In this document: positions 6,577-15,060 of the stretch, piece by piece
Layout of the letters: each line of letters starts with the position of its first letter
Position numbering within the stretch: the stretch's first letter is position 1
NCBI GenBank assembly: GCA_044226395.1
Contig: JBGAHD010000005.1
Location: 186,001 to 250,000 of the forward strand
Direction: 5' to 3'
Length of the DNA: 64,000 bases
DNA from: JBGAHD01 sp044226395
GTDB taxonomy: Bacteria; Pseudomonadota; Gammaproteobacteria; Xanthomonadales; Ahniellaceae
Notes under the pieces: model-generated
What the model saw: only the letters and a program-made list of their open reading frames with translations
Database searches by the model: none
Told to the model about the DNA's origin: nothing
Position numbers and translations under genes: made by a program

Positions 6577-9351
6577 GTGGAAACCAGTTTCAATCCGAAG
6601 GACATCGAAGCCCGCTGGTACCCGATCTGGGAACAAACGGGCTGCTTCAAGCCCAGCGGCCAGGGCCAGCCTTACACGATCATGCTGCCGCCGCCCAATG
6701 TCACGGGCACGCTGCACATGGGCCACGCGTTCCAGCACACGATCATGGACGCGCTGATCCGCTATCACCGCATGCTCGGCCGCGACACCTTGTGGCAGTT
6801 GGGCACCGACCACGCCGGCATCGCCACCGAGATGGTGGTGTCGCGCCTGCTCGAACGCGAAGGCCAGAAGCGCAATGATCTCGGCCGCGAAAAGTTCATC
6901 GAACGCGTGTGGCAATGGAAAGAAGAATCGGGCTCGACCATCACGCGTCAGATGCGTCGCCTCGGCACCTCGGGCGATTGGTCGCGCGAACGCTTCACCA
7001 TGGACGAAGGCCTGTCGCGCGCGGTCACCGAGACCTTCGTGCGCCTACATGAGCAAGGCCTGATCTATCGCGGCCAGCGCCTGGTGAACTGGGATCCGGT
7101 GCTGATGACCGCGATCAGCGACCTGGAAGTGGTCAATGAGGAAGAGACTGGCAAGATCTGGTCGATCCACTACCCGCTCGCCGACGGCTCGGGTCAGCTC
7201 ACCGTCGCCACCACGCGTCCCGAAACCATGCTCGGCGACGTCGCCGTGGCCGTGCATCCCGAAGACGAGCGCTACGCGCACTTGATCGGCCGCCACGTGC
7301 GCCTGCCGCTGTGCGATCGCGAGATTCCGATCATCGCCGACACCTATGTCGAGCGCGAGTTCGGCACCGGCGTGGTCAAGATCACGCCCGCGCATGATTT
7401 CAACGACTATCAGATCGGCCTGCGCCATCAGCTCGCGCCGCTGAACATCTTCACGCTCGACGCCAAGATCAACGACAACGCGCCGGCGAAGTATCGCGGC
7501 CTCGACCGCTACGTCGCGCGCAAGGCCGTGCTCGCCGATCTGACCGCGCAGGGCCTAATGGCCGAGGAAAAGCCGCACAAGCTGATGGTGCCGCGCGGCG
7601 ACCGCACCAACCAGGTGATCGAGCCCATGCTCACCGATCAATGGTTCGTGCGCATGGAAGGTTTCGCTAAGCGCGGCTTGGAACTGGTCGCCAAGGGCGA
7701 CGTGCGCTTCGTGCCCGAGAGCTGGGTGTCGACGTACAACCATTGGCTCACCAATATCCAGGACTGGTGCATCAGCCGCCAGCTGTGGTGGGGCCATCGC
7801 ATTCCGGCGTGGTATGACGATCAGGGCCACGTGTACGTGGCGCGCGACGAAGCCGCGGCCGCGGCGCAAGCGCAGGCGCGTCACGGCAAGGCCGTGAATC
7901 TGCGGCGCGACGACGACGTGCTCGAAACCTGGTTCTCGTCCGCGCTGTGGTCGCATTCCACGCTCGGCTGGCCCGATCCGGAAGCCATGAAACGCTATGG
8001 CTACGAGACCTATCTGCCGACCTCGGTGCTGGTGACCGGTTTCGACATCATCTTCTTCTGGGTCGCGCGCATGATCATGATGACCGACCACTTCACCGGT
8101 CGGGTGCCGTTCGAGCACGTGTACATCACCGGCCTCGTGCGTGATCGCGATGGCAGCAAGATGTCGAAGTCCAAGGGCAATGTGCTCGATCCGCTCGACA
8201 TCATCGACGGCATCACGCTCGAGGCGCTGGTGCAAAAACGCACCAGCGGCCTGATGCAGCCGCAGATGGCCGAGAAGATCGACAAGGCCACGCGCAAGGA
8301 ATACCCCAACGGCATCGCGCCCGTCGGCGCCGATGCGTTGCGTCTGACGTTCGCGGCGCTGGCTTCGCATGGCCGCGACATCAAGTTCGACCTGGCGCGT
8401 TGCGAGGGCTACAAGAACTTCTGCAACAAGCTGTGGAATGCCTCGCGCTTTGTGCTGATGAATAACGAAGGCTTCACCGCGCGCGGCAAGCCGACGCCGC
8501 GCACGGACGCCGAGCAATGGATTCTGAGCCGCTTCGCCGCGACTTTGACCGAAGTGCAAACGCAGTTCGCCGCGTATCGCTTCGATCTGATCACGCAGGC
8601 GCTGTACGAATTCACCTGGAACGAGTTCTGCGATTGGTTCCTGGAACTGGCCAAGCCCGCGCTGCAAGGCGATGATCGCGAAGCCGCGGATTCAACGCGT
8701 CACACGCTGCTGTACGTGCTCGAAGGGCTGTTGCGCGCGCTGCATCCGCTGGTGCCCTTCATCACCGAGGAAATCTGGCAGTCGGTGCGCGCGCGCTTGG
8801 ACATCGCCGGCGACTCGGTCAGCACGCAGCGCTATCCGCAAGCGGTCGATTACGCGCTCGGTGGCGAATCGGCGGCGGCCGATGTCGAATGGCTCAAGGC
8901 CGTGATCTCGGGCGTGCGTCGCATTCGTTCGGAGATGAACGTCAATCCGTCGAAGACCGTGAGTCTGTTGTGGTCGGGCGGTCAGGCCGAGGATCGTCGC
9001 CGCACGGCGCGATTCGCGGCGCAACTGGCCTTTCTCGCGCGCAGCGAAGCACCACGTTGGCTCGAGGCCGGCGAAGCGGAACCCGCGGCGGCGACCGCCG
9101 TGGTCGGTGAATTGAAGGTGCTGATCCCGCTCGCGGGCCTGATCGATCTGGGCGCGGAACGTCAGCGCCTGGCGAAGGAAATCGCGCGCATCGAAGGCGA
9201 GATCAAGAAGTGCCAAGGCAAGCTCGGCAACGAGAGCTTCGTGGCGAACGCGCCGGCCGCCGTGGTCGAACAGGAGAAGCAGCGCCTGGCCGACTTCAGC
9301 ACCGAAGTCGCGGCCTTGCGCGCGCAGTCGGAGCGCTTGCAGGGGATGTAA
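6577..9351 (+). CDS. valS: valyl-tRNA synthetase
   Basis: Class I aminoacyl-tRNA synthetase that charges tRNA-Val and edits Thr-tRNA-Val. The 924 aa contain the HIGH-type motif HMGH at 47-50 within PPPNVTGTLHMGH, the CP1 editing domain (about 190-350, with VATTRPETMLGD), the KMSKS motif at 528-532, the anticodon-binding domain (about 640-790) and the C-terminal coiled-coil arm (LAKEIARIEGEIKKCQGKL). The start is GTG at 6577 (VETSFNPKDIE), because no in-frame ATG precedes the conserved region. Last gene of pepA-holC-valS, followed directly by a terminator. Confidence 0.96.
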   Translation: METSFNPKDIEARWYPIWEQTGCFKPSGQGQPYTIMLPPPNVTGTLHMGHAFQHTIMDALIRYHRMLGRDTLWQLGTDHAGIATEMVVSRLLEREGQKRNDLGREKFIERVWQWKEESGSTITRQMRRLGTSGDWSRERFTMDEGLSRAVTETFVRLHEQGLIYRGQRLVNWDPVLMTAISDLEVVNEEETGKIWSIHYPLADGSGQLTVATTRPETMLGDVAVAVHPEDERYAHLIGRHVRLPLCDREIPIIADTYVEREFGTGVVKITPAHDFNDYQIGLRHQLAPLNIFTLDAKINDNAPAKYRGLDRYVARKAVLADLTAQGLMAEEKPHKLMVPRGDRTNQVIEPMLTDQWFVRMEGFAKRGLELVAKGDVRFVPESWVSTYNHWLTNIQDWCISRQLWWGHRIPAWYDDQGHVYVARDEAAAAAQAQARHGKAVNLRRDDDVLETWFSSALWSHSTLGWPDPEAMKRYGYETYLPTSVLVTGFDIIFFWVARMIMMTDHFTGRVPFEHVYITGLVRDRDGSKMSKSKGNVLDPLDIIDGITLEALVQKRTSGLMQPQMAEKIDKATRKEYPNGIAPVGADALRLTFAALASHGRDIKFDLARCEGYKNFCNKLWNASRFVLMNNEGFTARGKPTPRTDAEQWILSRFAATLTEVQTQFAAYRFDLITQALYEFTWNEFCDWFLELAKPALQGDDREAADSTRHTLLYVLEGLLRALHPLVPFITEEIWQSVRARLDIAGDSVSTQRYPQAVDYALGGESAAADVEWLKAVISGVRRIRSEMNVNPSKTVSLLWSGGQAEDRRRTARFAAQLAFLARSEAPRWLEAGEAEPAAATAVVGELKVLIPLAGLIDLGAERQRLAKEIARIEGEIKKCQGKLGNESFVANAPAAVVEQEKQRLADFSTEVAALRAQSERLQGM

Positions 9352-9388
9352 ATTCCGCCGCGCGCCATTGTGGTTCGGATTAAGCGAA

Positions 9389-9418
9389 GGGCCGCGTCGA
9401 GGACACGGCCCTTTTTTT
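9389..9418 (+). terminator. rho-independent terminator after valS
   Basis: GGGCCG (9389-9394) pairs with CGGCCC (9406-9411) around an 11-nt loop, followed at once by seven T residues (9412-9418). It lies 37 bp past the valS stop on the coding strand and closes the pepA-holC-valS unit. Confidence 0.85.
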
Positions 9419-9474
9419 CTTTCGGGGATTCCTCGCTTCGATGCGCGCCGCTTTCGCGATGCGCGAGCCCTGCC

Positions 9475-10308
9475 TCAGGGCGACGCGGGCGCGGGAATCT
9501 CGGTATTGGTCAACAGCCGTCGAATCTCATGCAGCTTCTTCTTCACGCGCGCGGCGTTGCCCGGCCCGAGGCGAATCATGAGTTTCTCGCCGGCCGAGCG
9601 TTCCTCGATCGCGGTCTCGGTGTAGAGATAAAACACTTTCGGACGCTGCAGATAAATCGGATCGGCCGGAATCTGCGCCGCGAGCAAATGATCGATGACG
9701 GCGATCAAGCGATCGTTGAAATACGCCTCGGGATCACCCAGCTCGCGATAGGCCTGCTGAAACAAGGGATACAAGCGCACGTACAGCGAGACCAGTTGCG
9801 CGGCATCGGTCTGCTCGATCAGATCGACATAGGGCGTGTAGCGCTGCGCATTGGCCGGCGCCAGGGTGATGGCATCGCCGCTGCCTAGCACGATCAGATT
9901 GCCGGGCACGTTCTTCACTGGCAGTTGTTCGGGCTGCAGCTTGCGGCGCGGCAGGCTGTCGACAGTGGCGACGAAGCGCTGGATGATGAATTGCGGTTTG
10001 AGCAGCGCGCCGACTTTTTCGCTGCCGAGCATGTCTCCGAGCGCGACGAGGATGGCGTCATCGCTTTCCTCGATCGTCGGCACTGGCGGCGGCGGTTCGG
10101 GCGTGGGTTCGGTGATCGCTTGTTCGATCGGATGCTGGACCGGCGGTGGCGCGGTCGGCGTCGCCGTCGGCGCCGGCGCGGTGGGCGTGACTACGGGCGT
10201 GGCGACCGGCGCGGGCGGGTGCTGCATGCGGTAGAAGACGAAGGCGCCGCCGCCCAGCAGCGCGATCGCGCCGATCACCAGCGGCAAACGATTGGGATTG
10301 CGGGTCAT
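9475..10308 (-). CDS. DUF3014 domain-containing membrane-anchored protein
   Basis: 277 aa protein of unknown function. It has an N-terminal membrane anchor (about residues 9-26, LPLVIGAIALLGGGAFVFY), a Pro/Ala/Thr-rich linker (about 30-75) and a C-terminal globular domain (about 85-277) with the DUF3014 pattern: IEESDDAILVALGDMLG, the FIIQRFVATVDSLPR segment, RYTPYVDLIEQ and VRLYPLFQQAYRELG. The likely arrangement is a single pass with the globular part in the periplasm. The ATG at 10308 was taken because MTRNPNRLPL leads straight into the anchor; the 30 residues upstream in frame are Arg/Pro noise. Last gene of the minus-strand signalling chain, about 130 bp after the receiver-like gene. Confidence 0.8.
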   Translation of the reverse strand: MTRNPNRLPLVIGAIALLGGGAFVFYRMQHPPAPVATPVVTPTAPAPTATPTAPPPVQHPIEQAITEPTPEPPPPVPTIEESDDAILVALGDMLGSEKVGALLKPQFIIQRFVATVDSLPRRKLQPEQLPVKNVPGNLIVLGSGDAITLAPANAQRYTPYVDLIEQTDAAQLVSLYVRLYPLFQQAYRELGDPEAYFNDRLIAVIDHLLAAQIPADPIYLQRPKVFYLYTETAIEERSAGEKLMIRLGPGNAARVKKKLHEIRRLLTNTEIPAPASP

Positions 10309-10442
10309 GGTCGGTCTCCGAGCGAGTGGACGCGGCAGGCGCGGCGCTCGCAGTCTGACAGCTCGCGCGCGCGCCGGTTCATGACCGAATGCGGGCAAAG
10401 CGGCGCGTTCTTGCGCGATTCATGCGCCGAACGCGGCGTCGC

Positions 10443-10877
10443 TCACTTCTTGTCGGGGCCGCCGCCGAGCAGCGCCTTCACCGCGCGGCGACCGGTGCTG
10501 GTCAGGTGCATCTCGCCGCTGGCCACGGCTTCGATCGCGTGCAGCAGACTCAGGTGACTGACCTCGCGACTCTGAAACGACGAAGCGCCAGCGGCGATGG
10601 CCTGCTGCGCCGCGGCCTCATCGCCGGCGGGGCCGACCACGACCACGCGAATGGCGCTCGACGCCGCGCGCAGTCGACGCACGGCCGGCGCGACTTCGGC
10701 CGGAAACAACGCGCGCGCATCGAGCACGGCCACTTGCACGGCCTCGCGCGCGAGACGGGCGAGGCTGTCGTTGTCGAGCGGCCAGTCGCCGATCACGCGC
10801 AAATGCGAGGCCTCGCCGAGCAAAGCCCCGGCGCTGCCGCCAGCGCGCAGAATGACCACCGAAATGAGTTGACTCAT
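10443..10877 (-). CDS. degenerate receiver-like (CheY-fold) protein without output domain
   Basis: 144 aa. The alternation of hydrophobic strands and helices (VVILRAG, VAVLDAR, IRVVVVGPAG, AIAAGASSFQSREVS, LLHAIEAVASGE) follows a NarL-type receiver domain, including the tail that usually leads into the HTH domain, but the protein stops there. The acidic pair after the first strand is missing, and the conserved Lys of the fifth strand is replaced (FQSREVS where YLLKDA is usual). The Asp after strand 3 (VLDAR) is kept. It probably does not use normal phosphotransfer. It may act as a phosphorylation-independent partner or decoy for the kinase/regulator pair encoded just upstream (histidine kinase 11742-13430, regulator 10961-11614). 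Start ATG at 10877. Function inferred from fold resemblance only. Confidence 0.6.
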   Translation of the reverse strand: MSQLISVVILRAGGSAGALLGEASHLRVIGDWPLDNDSLARLAREAVQVAVLDARALFPAEVAPAVRRLRAASSAIRVVVVGPAGDEAAAQQAIAAGASSFQSREVSHLSLLHAIEAVASGEMHLTSTGRRAVKALLGGGPDKK

Positions 10878-10960
10878 GGCGCCCCACTGGCGCGTTCGCG
10901 CTCGCCCTGACCTGGGGGCATTTAATCCCGTCCGCGCGGCTTTTGCACGCGGCGACGCGC

Positions 10961-11614
10961 CTAGGCGTCCATCAGGCCCTTGCGCACGGCGTAGAGCGCG
11001 GCCTGGGTGCGATCGCTGAGATTGAGCTTTTGCAGGATCTGACTGACATAACCCTTGACCGTGCCTTCGGTCAGGGCCAGTACGCGGCCGATTTCCTTGT
11101 TGCTCTTGCCTTCGGCGATCAGGCGCAGCACGGAGTTTTCGCGCGGCGTCAGCGGCTCGGCCTCGGTTTGCGGGCGGCGCAGCAGTTCGACCAGTTGGCG
11201 CTGCACGGAAGGGTGCAGCCAGGCCTCGCCCTCGGCGACCGCGCGCACGGCGCGCAGCAGGTCCTCGCGCAGCGCGTCCTTGAGCAGATAGCCCAGCGCG
11301 CCGGCATCGAGCAGTTCGCGAATCTGCGCGTCGGGCGCGAAGCTGGTGAAGATCAGGACCTGGGTCGCGGGCGACGCGGCTTTGAGCGCGCGCACCGTGG
11401 TCACGGGCGTCGGGCCGGGCAGGCGCAGGTCGAGCACGGCGACGTCGGGCTCCAGACGTTCGACCTCGGCGATGGCGCGCTCGGCGTCGCCGCATTCGCC
11501 GACGACCTGGAAGCCGGGCTCGTCCTCGAGCAGGGCGCGCACGCCTTCGCGCACGACCGCGTGGTCGTCGATCAGCACGATGCGCAAGGGGCGATTGGCG
11601 GCGGACATGGGCAT
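10961..11614 (-). CDS. NarL/FixJ-family response regulator
   Basis: 217 aa two-component regulator. The receiver domain covers about 9-128 with the acidic pair D16/D17 (IVLIDDH), the phospho-acceptor D62 (VAVLDLRLPG), T90 in LIFTSF and K112 (YLLKDA). The LuxR-type HTH covers about 154-215 (LTPRENSVLRLIAEGKSNKEIGRVL, then TVKGYVSQILQKL). It should be phosphorylated by the GAF histidine kinase encoded immediately upstream (11742-13430) and then bind DNA. Two Met codons, at 11614 and 11608 (MPMSAANR), are possible starts. Confidence 0.92.
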   Translation of the reverse strand: MPMSAANRPLRIVLIDDHAVVREGVRALLEDEPGFQVVGECGDAERAIAEVERLEPDVAVLDLRLPGPTPVTTVRALKAASPATQVLIFTSFAPDAQIRELLDAGALGYLLKDALREDLLRAVRAVAEGEAWLHPSVQRQLVELLRRPQTEAEPLTPRENSVLRLIAEGKSNKEIGRVLALTEGTVKGYVSQILQKLNLSDRTQAALYAVRKGLMDA

Positions 11615-11741
11615 TCTCGGCGATTACGGAGCGAAGGGCTCCACGGAGCCCATCTGCGCCGCAGTGTGCCGGCGAGTCAGGGTCCGTCCCACCGACGGCG
11701 GGGGGGCTTGGCCCCTATCGAAAGTCAGTGGCACGGTGAGT

Positions 11742-13430
11742 TCAGCCCGTGGCGTCGGCGCGATCTTGCCGCGGCAGGCGCGCCTCGATCTCGGTGCCGG
11801 CCGGCTGGCGCGGCGCCACGCGCAACATGCCGCCGAGCGCGCTCATGCGTTCGCGCATGCTGCGCAGGCCAATGCCGAGCGCGGTGTCGGCGGGAATGCC
11901 GCGGCCATTGTCGGCCACGTGCAGCACGGCTTCGCTCTGATGCACGGCGGCGGAGACCAGCAGGCGCCGCGCATGCGCGTGCCGAATCACGTTCGACACG
12001 GCCTCCTGGCACACGCGCAGCAGCGCTTCTTCGCGCTCGAGCCGCTGCGGCACCCAGCCGGCGAAATCCAAGCGCAGTTCCAAACCTTCGGGCACCATCG
12101 CCGCCAGCAAGCGCGTGAGCGCGCCGGGCAAGGCGTGCTGACGCAATTGCTCGACGCCCAGCAGCGCCCTGCCCTGGCGCGAAATCTCGGTATCGGCCTT
12201 AACCTGATCGGGCGGCTGCAACTCGCGCAGCAAGGCGCGCATTTCCGCGAACGCGGTCTGACTCAGTTGTTGCAATCGACGCACGCGACGCGCGCCTTCA
12301 TTGGCGTCGCGCTGCCACACGCTTTCGAGCGTCTGCGTGAGCATGTTCATCGAGGCCAGGATCTGCGTGACGTTGTCGTGCAGCTCGCGCGCTAGGCGCT
12401 GACGCTCGCTGAACACCGCGACCTGACGCGAGCGCGCGTACAACCGCGCGTTGTTGATCGCCACGGCCAGATAACCCGCCACGGCTTCCAGGCCAATCAC
12501 GTCGAGATCGTCGAACGGCCGATCGGATTCGACATTGACCACGCCCAGCACCTGACGCCCCAGCAGGATCGGCACGGCCAGTTCGGCCTGTGGCGGCGTC
12601 ATGCCCGGCGGCGTGACGTAGCGTGGATCGGCGCTGACGTCGTCGACGCGCTGCGGCGCGCGCTCGCGCACGGCCGCGCCCATGATGCCGCGCGCGATCG
12701 GAATGCGATCCTCGCCGCGGATGCGCGCCTTGTACTCGCCGCCGCGCACGCGAATCACCAGGGTCTGCGGGTCTTCGGTATCGACCAGGGGAATGTCGAC
12801 ATTGGGATACCGCAGCACTTCGTGGATGGCATCGGCCGCGCGTTGCAGCAGCTGATCGAGATCGAGATCGGCGGCGATGATCGCGGCCACGCGCGAGATC
12901 AGCTGAAAGCGCGCCGTGCGTCGACGCTCGTCGGCGTAGCGCTCGGCGTTGACGATGGCGATGCCGGCGTGACGCGCGAACAATTCCAGCGCGGACACAT
13001 CCTCGGCGCTGAACACGCGCGGCGGCCGCGCGCCGATGCCGAACATGCCCAGCAAGCGATCGCCCCAGACGATGGGCATGCCGATCACTTGGTTGTCCTG
13101 CAGCTCCGGCAGATTGATGCCCGGAAGGTCACCATAGCGCCCGACCACGGTGCGACGCGTCGCCAGCACCGCGCCGGCCAGGCCCTTGCCGCGGCCCAAT
13201 TCGGCGCCGACTTCGGCCGGCGGCATGCGAAACACGGCGGCCGTGCGCATCACGTCGCGACGCGCGTCGTACAGGCCCACGGCGCCGTCATCGGCCTCGA
13301 TCAGTTCGCACGCGCCGGCGACCAGGCGCGTGAGCAAGGGTTCGAGCGCGAGCTCGCTGGAGATGTCCTCGACCGCGCGCCGCAGCCATTCGAGTTGACG
13401 CGCTTCGCGGCCGGGCTCGGGCGCGCTCAT
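11742..13430 (-). CDS. cytosolic GAF-GAF sensor histidine kinase (NarX/HisKA_3 type)
   Basis: 562 aa kinase without transmembrane segments, so the signal is probably sensed in the cytoplasm. It carries two GAF domains (about 15-165 and 180-335), then the HisKA_3 dimerisation domain with phospho-acceptor H351 in RLARELHDNVTQ, and a HATPase_c domain (about 455-555) with the N box CQEAVSNVIRHAHA and the G boxes ADNGRGIP and GIGLRSMRERM. The GAFs may bind a small ligand, NO/O2 or cyclic nucleotides; no cysteine ligand set is obvious. Its partner is the NarL-type regulator at 10961-11614. It starts 6 bp after the rimI stop, so it may be read through from the long upstream chain. Confidence 0.92.
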   Translation of the reverse strand: MSAPEPGREARQLEWLRRAVEDISSELALEPLLTRLVAGACELIEADDGAVGLYDARRDVMRTAAVFRMPPAEVGAELGRGKGLAGAVLATRRTVVGRYGDLPGINLPELQDNQVIGMPIVWGDRLLGMFGIGARPPRVFSAEDVSALELFARHAGIAIVNAERYADERRRTARFQLISRVAAIIAADLDLDQLLQRAADAIHEVLRYPNVDIPLVDTEDPQTLVIRVRGGEYKARIRGEDRIPIARGIMGAAVRERAPQRVDDVSADPRYVTPPGMTPPQAELAVPILLGRQVLGVVNVESDRPFDDLDVIGLEAVAGYLAVAINNARLYARSRQVAVFSERQRLARELHDNVTQILASMNMLTQTLESVWQRDANEGARRVRRLQQLSQTAFAEMRALLRELQPPDQVKADTEISRQGRALLGVEQLRQHALPGALTRLLAAMVPEGLELRLDFAGWVPQRLEREEALLRVCQEAVSNVIRHAHARRLLVSAAVHQSEAVLHVADNGRGIPADTALGIGLRSMRERMSALGGMLRVAPRQPAGTEIEARLPRQDRADATG

Positions 13431-13436
13431 CGGCGA

Positions 13437-13913
13437 TCAATCGCCATGGAACAACTCCATGGCCATCACGATCGCGTCCTCGCGGCCGGCGCGCGCGGGA
13501 TAGTAGTTCGGACGCCGGCCGATCTCGTTGAAACCCAGGTCGTGATACAGCGCGATCGCGCGCTTGTTGCTGGGTCGCACTTCCAGATAGATGCGCTCGC
13601 ATTGATGCCAGCGCGCCAGATCAATCAAGCGCTTCATCAGGCGTCGACCATGACCGGCGCCCTGCTGCGCCGGCGCCACGCAAACGTTGAGCACGTGCGC
13701 CTCGCCGGCGGCGACGCTGAGCACGCCATAGCCCACCACTTCGGCCGCGTGCGCGAGCACCCAGCAGCCGTAACCGGCGCGCAGGCAATCGCGGAAGATG
13801 CCGGGGGTCCAGGGGAATTCATAGGCCGAGGATTCGATCCGCGCGACCGCCTCGAGATCGTCCTCGCGCATTGGCCTCAGGGCCGGATAGACCTCGCGTG
13901 CGACGGCGACCAT
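13437..13913 (-). CDS. rimI: ribosomal protein bS18 N-acetyltransferase RimI
   Basis: GNAT-fold enzyme of 158 aa that acetylates the N-terminal alanine of ribosomal protein S18. Visible GNAT landmarks are the FPWTPGIFRDCLRAGY segment typical of RimI, the acetyl-CoA loop VAPAQQGAGHGRRLM, YLEVRPSNKRAIALYHDLGF and the conserved NYYP (GRRPNYYPA). ATG at 13913 chosen; a start at 13871 (MREDDLEAV) would cut only poorly conserved residues. The gene upstream looks like holD; holD-rimI is also the order in E. coli, which supports both calls. Six bp separate it from the histidine kinase gene. Confidence 0.88.
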   Translation of the reverse strand: MVAVAREVYPALRPMREDDLEAVARIESSAYEFPWTPGIFRDCLRAGYGCWVLAHAAEVVGYGVLSVAAGEAHVLNVCVAPAQQGAGHGRRLMKRLIDLARWHQCERIYLEVRPSNKRAIALYHDLGFNEIGRRPNYYPARAGREDAIVMAMELFHGD

Positions 13914-13975
13914 GGTCCGGACGATCTGCTCCCGTGTCCTCGGCGGTGTTCTCGCGCCCGGCGGGCGCGACCGCG

Positions 13976-14449
13976 CTAGGCCCGTGTCGTCGGGCGCAGC
14001 GCGCGACGCAAATCCTGCCACAACGCGCGCTTGGCGTGCGCGCTGTTGCGCAGCGTCGCCAGCGGCGGCGCCAGCAGGGCATCCACGGCATCGCCGGGCG
14101 AGCGCCCGAAGGCGATCGCGCGGCAATCGGCCGGCGGGCTGTCCGCAAAACGCACGGCGCCCAGGGTCTCCGCGCCGACCGCGCGCGCCAGATGCGCGAG
14201 CAAGGTCGCGTAGCGCGACAACACCGGGTCGGCGCCGATTTCCGCCGGATCGCACACGAACGCCCAGACCGAGGCCTTCACTGAAGCATCGGCCGCGCGC
14301 GCGCGCGCTTGAGGCGCGGCCGCGGGCGCTTCGCGCGTGGCCGCGGGCGCTTCGGCGCGGGCTTCGCGACGCACGTAGCGGTCGATGCCCATCAGGGCCA
14401 GCACGCGCGCGCGCTCGGCCGGATCGAGCTGGCGCGGCGCGGTGCTCAT
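13976..14449 (-). CDS. holD: probable DNA polymerase III psi subunit (HolD-like)
   Basis: 157 aa protein that I read as the psi subunit, the partner of chi (HolC, 6024-6449). Evidence: the N-terminus has a helix ending RVLALMGIDRYVRR, which resembles the chi-binding N-terminal peptide of psi (L-x-x-x-G-I-x-x-W/Y-x-x-R). The C-terminus ends NSAHAKRALWQDLRR, resembling the A-K/R-x-A-L-W-Q helix of E. coli HolD as I remember it. The next gene is rimI, as in E. coli. An Ala-rich linker (about 35-55) is family-atypical but fits a high-GC genome. The ATG at 14449 overlaps the stop of the upstream lipoprotein gene as ATGA, so it is coupled to the lipid-transport operon. Psi diverges fast, so annotation pipelines would likely call it hypothetical. 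Confidence 0.6.
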   Translation of the reverse strand: MSTAPRQLDPAERARVLALMGIDRYVRREARAEAPAATREAPAAAPQARARAADASVKASVWAFVCDPAEIGADPVLSRYATLLAHLARAVGAETLGAVRFADSPPADCRAIAFGRSPGDAVDALLAPPLATLRNSAHAKRALWQDLRRALRPTTRA

Positions 14450-15060
14450 GGCTCGATCGCCGACAGGTCGGTGACGAACTCGCCCAGGATCTGATCGAGT
14501 CCCTGCGCGAACGCGCGCACGGTGGCCTGGATGCTCTCGCTCTCGGCCGGCACGCGCGCGCGATACGACTTGAGGATCGCGGGCAGGCCTTCCTGACCCA
14601 GATCCGCGCGAATCTCCAGCGCCACGTCCACCACCCAGCGATCCTCGCCCAGATTCACGCGCTCGAACTGCTCGACGATGCCGCTGATATGAATCGCCGC
14701 GACCGAACCGGGCAAGCGATCGGCGATCACCGGCGAGATGTTCTCCGCGCGCAGGCGCTGGATGATGCGTCGCTGCACCAACCGCACGGGCGCGTCGTTC
14801 CACAGCTGATAGTGATAGGCCTTGACGCTGGCGCCTTCCTTGGCCGCGTACAGGATCGCCTGCTCCGAATGCAGACCATCGGCGAGGAAGGGATCGACCA
14901 CGATCGGAATCTGGAACAAGGGCCCGGTCTCGCCCTGGCGCGTCACGCGCTCGGCGTTCAATTCCGGCATGCGGTAGTAGGCGATGTCGGGCACCGGCGT
15001 GGAGCCGCAACCGGCGAGCAGGGCCGTAATCAAGCCCAGGATGGCAACGCGCTTCATCAT
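14446..15060 (-). CDS. ABC-type transport auxiliary lipoprotein (MCE system 1)
   Basis: 204 aa outer-membrane or periplasmic lipoprotein. It has a short signal peptide with the lipobox LLAGC (Cys at about residue 18) followed by a globular domain of the LPS-assembly-lipoprotein-like / PqiC type: IAYYRMPELN near the start, LPGSVAAIHISGIVEQFER in the middle, and AFAQGLDQILGEFV at the end. Such lipoproteins accompany MCE/Mla or Pqi transporters and may receive lipid at the outer membrane. The gene overlaps the MCE-protein gene upstream by 4 nt and the holD-like gene downstream by 4 nt. Confidence 0.85.
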   Translation of the reverse strand: MMKRVAILGLITALLAGCGSTPVPDIAYYRMPELNAERVTRQGETGPLFQIPIVVDPFLADGLHSEQAILYAAKEGASVKAYHYQLWNDAPVRLVQRRIIQRLRAENISPVIADRLPGSVAAIHISGIVEQFERVNLGEDRWVVDVALEIRADLGQEGLPAILKSYRARVPAESESIQATVRAFAQGLDQILGEFVTDLSAIEP

